Positions 6,601 through 9,007 of a stretch of DNA of 9,007 nucleotides are shown here, piece by piece (position 1 is the first letter of the stretch; each line of letters begins with the position of its first letter). Under the pieces are notes generated by a model, which worked only from the letters and a program-made list of their open reading frames with translations, did no database searches and was not told the DNA's origin. The position numbers were made by a program, and so were the translations under genes. This DNA is from Candidatus Aegiribacteria sp. GTDB lineage: Bacteria; Fermentibacterota; Fermentibacteria; Fermentibacterales; JCC-6. Location of the stretch: assembly GCA_030600975.1 (NCBI GenBank), contig JAUVUL010000037.1, forward strand, positions 1-9,007, given 5' to 3'.

Positions 6601-6733
6601 ACCTGAAATCATAGAGCAGGTTTACAGCCTGAGAAGCATAAGGATGTTTCCGCTTGCAGTAGAGTTCATACTCCCATATTCTTCCTTGACTCAGTCCTGC
6701 AGGCATACTATCAATTTTATAGCAAAGGATTAG
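3620..6733 (+). CDS. drmD: DISARM SNF2-like helicase DrmD
   Basis: The 1037-residue protein is a superfamily 2 Snf2-type ATPase. The N-terminal region (1-105: EQGQLVNLRNRYFIVEDV, then DDRLGESLDVIWE) is characteristic of DrmD, the helicase that distinguishes class 1 DISARM. Core motifs are complete: Walker A DDVGLGKT (138-145), DEAH (252-255), TATPHNG (289-295), IIFTEYRDT (517-525), LYGGMSS (545-551), ATDAAAEGLNLQ (575-586) and QRNGRIDRHGQ (606-616). A charged, probably coiled-coil segment covers about 890-990. The protein is of normal length and looks active. DrmD acts with the DISARM methylase and the DrmA, DrmB and DrmC proteins against incoming phage DNA. The ATG directly abuts an upstream TGA and has a weak GGA site. 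The last 18 or so residues, after FILP, look unlike the family ending I remember. A truncated allele of its 5' end lies at 1610. Confidence 0.93.
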   Translation: MSITGTAPEQGQLVNLRNRYFIVEDVIPHDTGPAVSPITRVTLECIDDDRLGESLDVIWEREVNTRILEDISLPIMSDWDKPHEFNSFLRAVRWSTTSTLSGNVLHCPFMGAIDLAPYQVAPAVRAVMMPRVNLLIADDVGLGKTIESGLVLQEMISRNRVRDCLIVCPASLQVQWQEEMDEKFNLSFKIIDRHAILNLRREYGTHVNPWQSHPWLITSMDFIKREVHLRNFVAGLRKSDGTMSSWDLMILDEAHNCAPVGRQWYVRDSQRTKMLRNLSPHFRHRLFVTATPHNGYTESFTGLLELLDPLRFHRDSQVDRSSVSAVMIRRMKDEILTLGTTRNLSKRRVEALEVPQEATANQIAETLDEYITSRLRENMDANVRMPVRFALTMLKKRFLSCPLAFHRSMLTHTDHFFKAKTDTTETEPDRKLMEIAVKRTEEDHADDLLKDQLEGQALTECSRFFPGLSTAQKQNLQYLLQQSEKNSLAEDSKTEVLKNWIEKHLETENAWNTERLIIFTEYRDTLEYLRHHLQNYCGEDRIMQLYGGMSSMERELIKSAFQTNPQTNSLRILIATDAAAEGLNLQKQCRYLIHWEIPWNPNRLEQRNGRIDRHGQKADEVVIHHFVHTDRSDDEYLKKVVEKVQQQRDDLGGVASIIEKNIEKRMLGESASDLDTLEPRTALSADVKRDIYDSRRNTELSTYIENAREYWEADPAVIRQVLNDALKVDGHPGLENAPGDLAQKGALLRKAPEHWGERCSRSIKSPDGSLLKLVFSPEDAADRKDVAYVHLSHPLMKRAMEVFRQHMFTAGLTGGEKLSRSTYTVVDSTLLPGPLMLLHVRLVAIGESGRKLHEDIQKIPFRLNNGVLEQAQEEILGFIPEERDHPEISITLSEELQSAVIKGRDTIEASLQEYRETHRPLIESRLKAQAKAEKQKIRELISTRIQEINKTLTRIHKQDPAQLKLDLDLYDQYQTDMRCLEERLESLKTEKEKQPEIIEQVYSLRSIRMFPLAVEFILPYSSLTQSCRHTINFIAKD

Positions 6734-6860
6734 CAGGTTAAAAGCACTTGTGGTTACAAGAAAAAGAAGAGAGCATAATTTTCAGCTGTCATTTGGTTAT
6801 ATTGTGTTCCGCAGGAGAAACACCAGAAACCTGAAATGAAGAATTGAACGGAGAAATGCG
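6734..6860. other. Spacer between drmD and the HD cassette
   Basis: This 127-nt AT-rich gap contains CTTGT (6747-6751) and ACAAG (6756-6760), a 5-bp inverted repeat with a 4-nt centre, followed by an A-rich rather than T-rich run, so it is not a convincing terminator. No strong promoter is visible; CATAAT (6773-6778) could serve as a -10 box but lacks a matching -35 at proper spacing. The gap is larger than the spacing within the cassette and separates it from drmD. Confidence 0.3.
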
Positions 6861-7208
6861 ATGTGCAGAGAGGTAAGTGTCAGGCAGATTCTGACCGCAA
6901 TGCTTTCTGAATCAACATGGGACGATCTTTCAATAAGGGACATTACCGGGGAAACTGTAAAAATTGCAGAGAAGCTTTCATCAACTGATGCGGAGGTACA
7001 TATATCCTTTCGCAGGGTAAACTCTTCAAGCTATACCAGTGAAGATGTGTCGTACGAACTCGGTCTTTTAAGATCAATAGGGCTGATTTCTTTGTACAAC
7101 GGGAGAGTAGCACCAACAAAGGATAATTTCAAAGACGTTATACCGACACTTTTTGATGATCTTGATTCCGATGTAAGGGAAAACCTTTTTTCTTTTGCCC
7201 GTTCCTGA
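6861..7208 (+). CDS. Small protein paired with the HD phosphohydrolase
   Basis: This encodes a 115-residue acidic protein with no signal peptide or membrane segment. I do not recognise it. The middle and end (about 57-85, TSEDVSYELGLLRSIGLISLYNGRV then APTKD) read like the recognition helix and wing of a winged-helix domain, which hints at DNA or protein binding but is only an impression. The start is well supported by GGAG at 6850-6853, 7 nt before the ATG. Its stop is 18 nt before the preferred start of the HD gene, and an alternative TTG start of that gene would directly abut the stop, so the two are almost certainly co-transcribed. It is a candidate regulator, specificity subunit or inhibitor for the HD enzyme. 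Confidence 0.7.
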   Translation: MCREVSVRQILTAMLSESTWDDLSIRDITGETVKIAEKLSSTDAEVHISFRRVNSSSYTSEDVSYELGLLRSIGLISLYNGRVAPTKDNFKDVIPTLFDDLDSDVRENLFSFARS

Positions 7209-7226
7209 TTGAACCGGTTCGACGTA

Positions 7227-8627
7227 ATGCCTGACAACAAGATTATCAGAGATACTGTTTATGGTTACATTGAACTTTCTCCTGCTGATCTTGCTATCAT
7301 TGACACACCAATATTTCAAAGATTGAAGCGTATTAAGCAACTCACTGCTTTTGCACTTTATCCCTCAGCAAATCAGACTAGATTCGAGCATTCTCTGGGT
7401 GTCATGTATCTGGGACAGCGTGTTTTCGAAATGTTATTCCGAAGTGGTGATTTAACTGATATTGTGAAGTCTATTGAAATGAATGAGAAATCTCTCGAGA
7501 AGACGGTACAATATGCTTGCCTGCTGCATGATGTCGGTCATGCTGCATTTTCGCATGTGGGTGAGTACTTTTATGATAAGGATGTTATTTGGAACCTTCT
7601 AAAAAATGAGAGTAAAGAAATATTTGACTCCATTACTAATAGTGGAGAAAACCTTAAAGGATCTGCTCATGAAGTAATGAGTTGTCTGGTAATCCTTAAG
7701 GATTTTACAGATATCTTGCCCTCTGAAGTTGATCTTGAGCTAATGTGCAGGATGATTACCGGGGCTGATTTTGAATTTGGTGATTCCCGAGCTTTGCTCA
7801 GTTCGATAATATCAATCCTTAATTCCGCATATGATATTGATAAGCTGGCTTATATACTTCGGGACAGTAGTACAGCTGGTACTTCAAATGTTGCGATTGA
7901 CTACGCCCGAATCGTGCGAGGTTATACCATCCGTGAGGATGAGTTGATGTTTAATAAAGGCTCAATTCCCTCAATCTTCAATCTTATGGCAGGCCGGGAT
8001 TTTCTTTATCAGTGGCTTTATAATCATCACTCAGTAGCTTATACGGATCTCCTGATACAAAAGACATTGAAAAGCTGGTTCAGAATTCATGAAAAGGAGC
8101 AGAAAGAATACTTCTCTTACCATGCTATCCTGGAGGGTATTGATGATCACCGAGTTTGGTCGCTACTCCATAGGTGTAGGAAAGAAAATACTGGATACGC
8201 AAGCAGACTATTTGAGCGGAAATATCATAAGTCTCTATGGAAAACACCCTATGATTTTATAGCATGCTCAGGATTAACCAGGCACAAGAAAGACAATCTC
8301 CTTAATTTGACTACAGAACAGGGACGTAAAACAGAACAGGGACGTAAAAGCGACAAGAAGGGAATCGATTCCTTAATGAATACTATCTGTTCAGAATTAG
8401 ATGTAGAATCGGAAGATGTGTTCATCTCTTCTTCAAGGGCGAAGTATTTCAATCCAGTTTCTAGCAGAAGTATTTATTTCTGGATAAACTCCCAATCAGT
8501 TCCCTATGGAGATTTAGCCGGAACCTCAGCATTTGCGGAAGGTCCAACCGAATTTCCTTTTGTATTCTATGAAAATCAAAAAGTTAAGAAAGAGGATTTG
8601 TTCTCAGTTCTGAATGAAATCCTGTAA
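7227..8627 (+). CDS. SAMHD1-like HD-domain phosphohydrolase
   Basis: The 466-residue protein begins MPDNKIIRDTVYGYIEL and carries the complete HD signature of the dNTP triphosphohydrolase/SAMHD1 group: H55 in TRFEHSLGVM, H101-D102 in LLHDVGHAAFSH with H105 and H110, H148-E149 in SAHEV, and D205 in DIDKLAYILRD. The likely activity is hydrolysis of nucleotides, possibly dNTPs, in the cytoplasm. Depleting dNTPs is an established antiviral tactic, but the substrate here is not shown by sequence. The C-terminal 200 residues are divergent and include an exact TEQGRK-TEQGRK duplication. ATG 7227 matches the family start; an in-frame TTG at 7209 would abut the upstream stop, and neither has a clear Shine-Dalgarno. 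Three sampled 60-base lines (7621, 7921, 8221) hold 63/180 G+C against 94/180 for three drmD lines (4321, 5101, 5821), suggesting separate origin. Confidence 0.85.
   Translation: MPDNKIIRDTVYGYIELSPADLAIIDTPIFQRLKRIKQLTAFALYPSANQTRFEHSLGVMYLGQRVFEMLFRSGDLTDIVKSIEMNEKSLEKTVQYACLLHDVGHAAFSHVGEYFYDKDVIWNLLKNESKEIFDSITNSGENLKGSAHEVMSCLVILKDFTDILPSEVDLELMCRMITGADFEFGDSRALLSSIISILNSAYDIDKLAYILRDSSTAGTSNVAIDYARIVRGYTIREDELMFNKGSIPSIFNLMAGRDFLYQWLYNHHSVAYTDLLIQKTLKSWFRIHEKEQKEYFSYHAILEGIDDHRVWSLLHRCRKENTGYASRLFERKYHKSLWKTPYDFIACSGLTRHKKDNLLNLTTEQGRKTEQGRKSDKKGIDSLMNTICSELDVESEDVFISSSRAKYFNPVSSRSIYFWINSQSVPYGDLAGTSAFAEGPTEFPFVFYENQKVKKEDLFSVLNEIL
8313..8348 (+). repeat. Perfect 18-bp tandem duplication within the HD gene
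   Basis: Positions 8313-8330 and 8331-8348 are identical 18-base units (ACAGAACAGG + GACGTAAA), each encoding TEQGRK. Being in frame and without a single mismatch, the duplication is probably recent. It lies in a charged, probably flexible segment well away from the HD catalytic residues, so length variation there would be tolerated. Confidence 0.92.
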
Positions 8628-8632
8628 GGATT
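8618..8632. other. Hairpin over the HD gene stop codon
   Basis: AATCCT (8618-8623) and AGGATT (8627-8632) form a perfect 6-bp stem with a 3-nt loop that contains part of the TAA stop of the HD gene. Its right arm overlaps AAGGA (8626-8630), the only Shine-Dalgarno-like site for the small downstream frame. The following ACAAATTT is too weak a T-run for a confident terminator. Confidence 0.35.
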
Positions 8633-8638
8633 ACAAAT

Positions 8639-8788
8639 TTGGACTTCTCCCCGGTTGCCATTCTTGAATTGCCAGAACGGAATATACTTAGGATATTGGA
8701 TGTAACGCTCAAGAGAGGTTTGTTTTTGAGTTCATCTTCAACGATTAATTGCGTTTTCCCATTGAACATGACAGGGTGGAGGAGCTGA
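8639..8788 (+). CDS. Possible 49-residue open frame coupled to the methylase gene
   Basis: A frame from TTG at 8639 to TGA at 8786-8788 encodes 49 residues (MDFSPVAILELPERNILRIL to ...PLNMTGWRS). The start has AAGGA at 8626-8630 with 8-nt spacing, and the stop overlaps the methylase ATG as TGATG, a classic translational-coupling arrangement. I do not recognise the peptide. It may be a small gene, or the remnant 3' end of the gene that preceded the methylase before the HD block arrived. It could also be chance, since the open stretch is short and the start codon is TTG. Confidence 0.28.
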   Translation: MDFSPVAILELPERNILRILDVTLKRGLFLSSSSTINCVFPLNMTGWRS

Positions 8789-9007
8789 TGGCAAAAGGTA
8801 AGCAGCCACACCGCCACGACTGGCTTGACCTGGTCAGAAGATCCGGGCTCCTTGTAACCGAACCTGTACTGTGTGAAGTATTTCCCAACGGGCCCGATAA
8901 AACGAATCAATACATCTACAGAACAACGCTCAACGAACGGCAGCGATGGCTTGCAGACCCGGAAGCAACAAGCCGTTTCGCGAACTGGAAGAATTTCATC
9001 CTGCATG
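8788..9007 (+). CDS. drmMI: 5' end of the DISARM adenine methylase (partial)
   Basis: Seventy-three codons run off the right edge, with no stop. The start MAKGKQPHRHDWLDLVRRSG, then LLVTEPVL, resembles the N-terminus I recall for class 1 DISARM methylases, which open with HDWLxLVxxSGPFLxxPVL. Those are large Eco57I/PglX-like N6-adenine methyltransferases that mark host DNA so that DISARM spares it. No catalytic motif (NPPY type) lies within the visible part, so the call depends on the N-terminal resemblance and on following drmD. The ATG is preceded by GGAGG at 8778-8782 (5-nt spacing), the strongest ribosome site in the window, and overlaps an upstream TGA as TGATG. Base composition (59/120 G+C in lines 8821 and 8881) matches drmD rather than the HD gene. 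Confidence 0.72.
   Translation, partial: MAKGKQPHRHDWLDLVRRSGLLVTEPVLCEVFPNGPDKTNQYIYRTTLNERQRWLADPEATSRFANWKNFILH

Noticed and set aside
6734..6860. Intrinsic terminator after drmD
   Set aside because: The 5-bp stem CTTGT/ACAAG is followed by an A-rich run and no T-run, so termination on the plus strand is not supported.
8313..8348. Start of a CRISPR-like or larger repeat array
   Set aside because: Only two contiguous 18-bp units with no spacer between them, in frame within a coding sequence; it is a simple tandem duplication.
8584..9006. 140-codon minus-strand open frame across the HD gene end and methylase start
   Set aside because: The plus strand here has a strong GGAGG site, a plausible DISARM methylase N-terminus and a TGATG overlap; the minus-strand frame has no recognisable feature.

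Overview
The window is part of a bacterial anti-phage defence island. Its backbone is the upstream half of a class 1 DISARM locus. An intact drmD (SNF2-like helicase, 3620-6733) is followed at the right edge by the first 73 codons of what reads as drmMI, the DISARM adenine methylase (8788 onward). The organism cannot be named from the sequence. Shine-Dalgarno sites such as GGAG and GGAGG, operon-style spacing and frequent AGA/AGG (Arg) and ATA (Ile) codons indicate a bacterium of intermediate GC content. No rRNA, tRNA, CRISPR array, transposase or integrase is visible.

Layout from left to right. Positions 1-106 look like the 3' end of an unidentified gene. Positions 116-250 look like the decayed 5' end of a second SNF2-type helicase, in which an expected Trp codon is now TAG. 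Two tandem inverted repeats over a promoter (303-344) precede an AAA-type ATPase with a DUF4143-like C-terminus (356-1549). A 71-bp truncated copy of the drmD 5' end follows (1610-1680). Next comes a minus-strand AbiEi/AbiEii toxin-antitoxin pair (3444-1692), convergent with the ATPase gene and divergent from drmD. The complete drmD comes after it. An AT-richer block with a small unknown protein (6861-7208) and a SAMHD1-like HD phosphohydrolase (7227-8627) lies between drmD and the methylase start.

How the parts fit together. DISARM is a multi-gene anti-phage system combining DNA methylation with helicases; only drmD and the methylase start are in view, so drmA, drmB and drmC would be expected further right. 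The AbiE module and the HD block are each placed beside or inside the DISARM operon, so the island appears layered. The three helicase beginnings (one decayed, one truncated, one intact) suggest repeated recombination at helicase genes. The observations most worth following are the drmD fragments that flank the AbiE module, the HD-domain cassette inside DISARM, and the two clear operator-like sites, one before the ATPase gene and one before abiEi.
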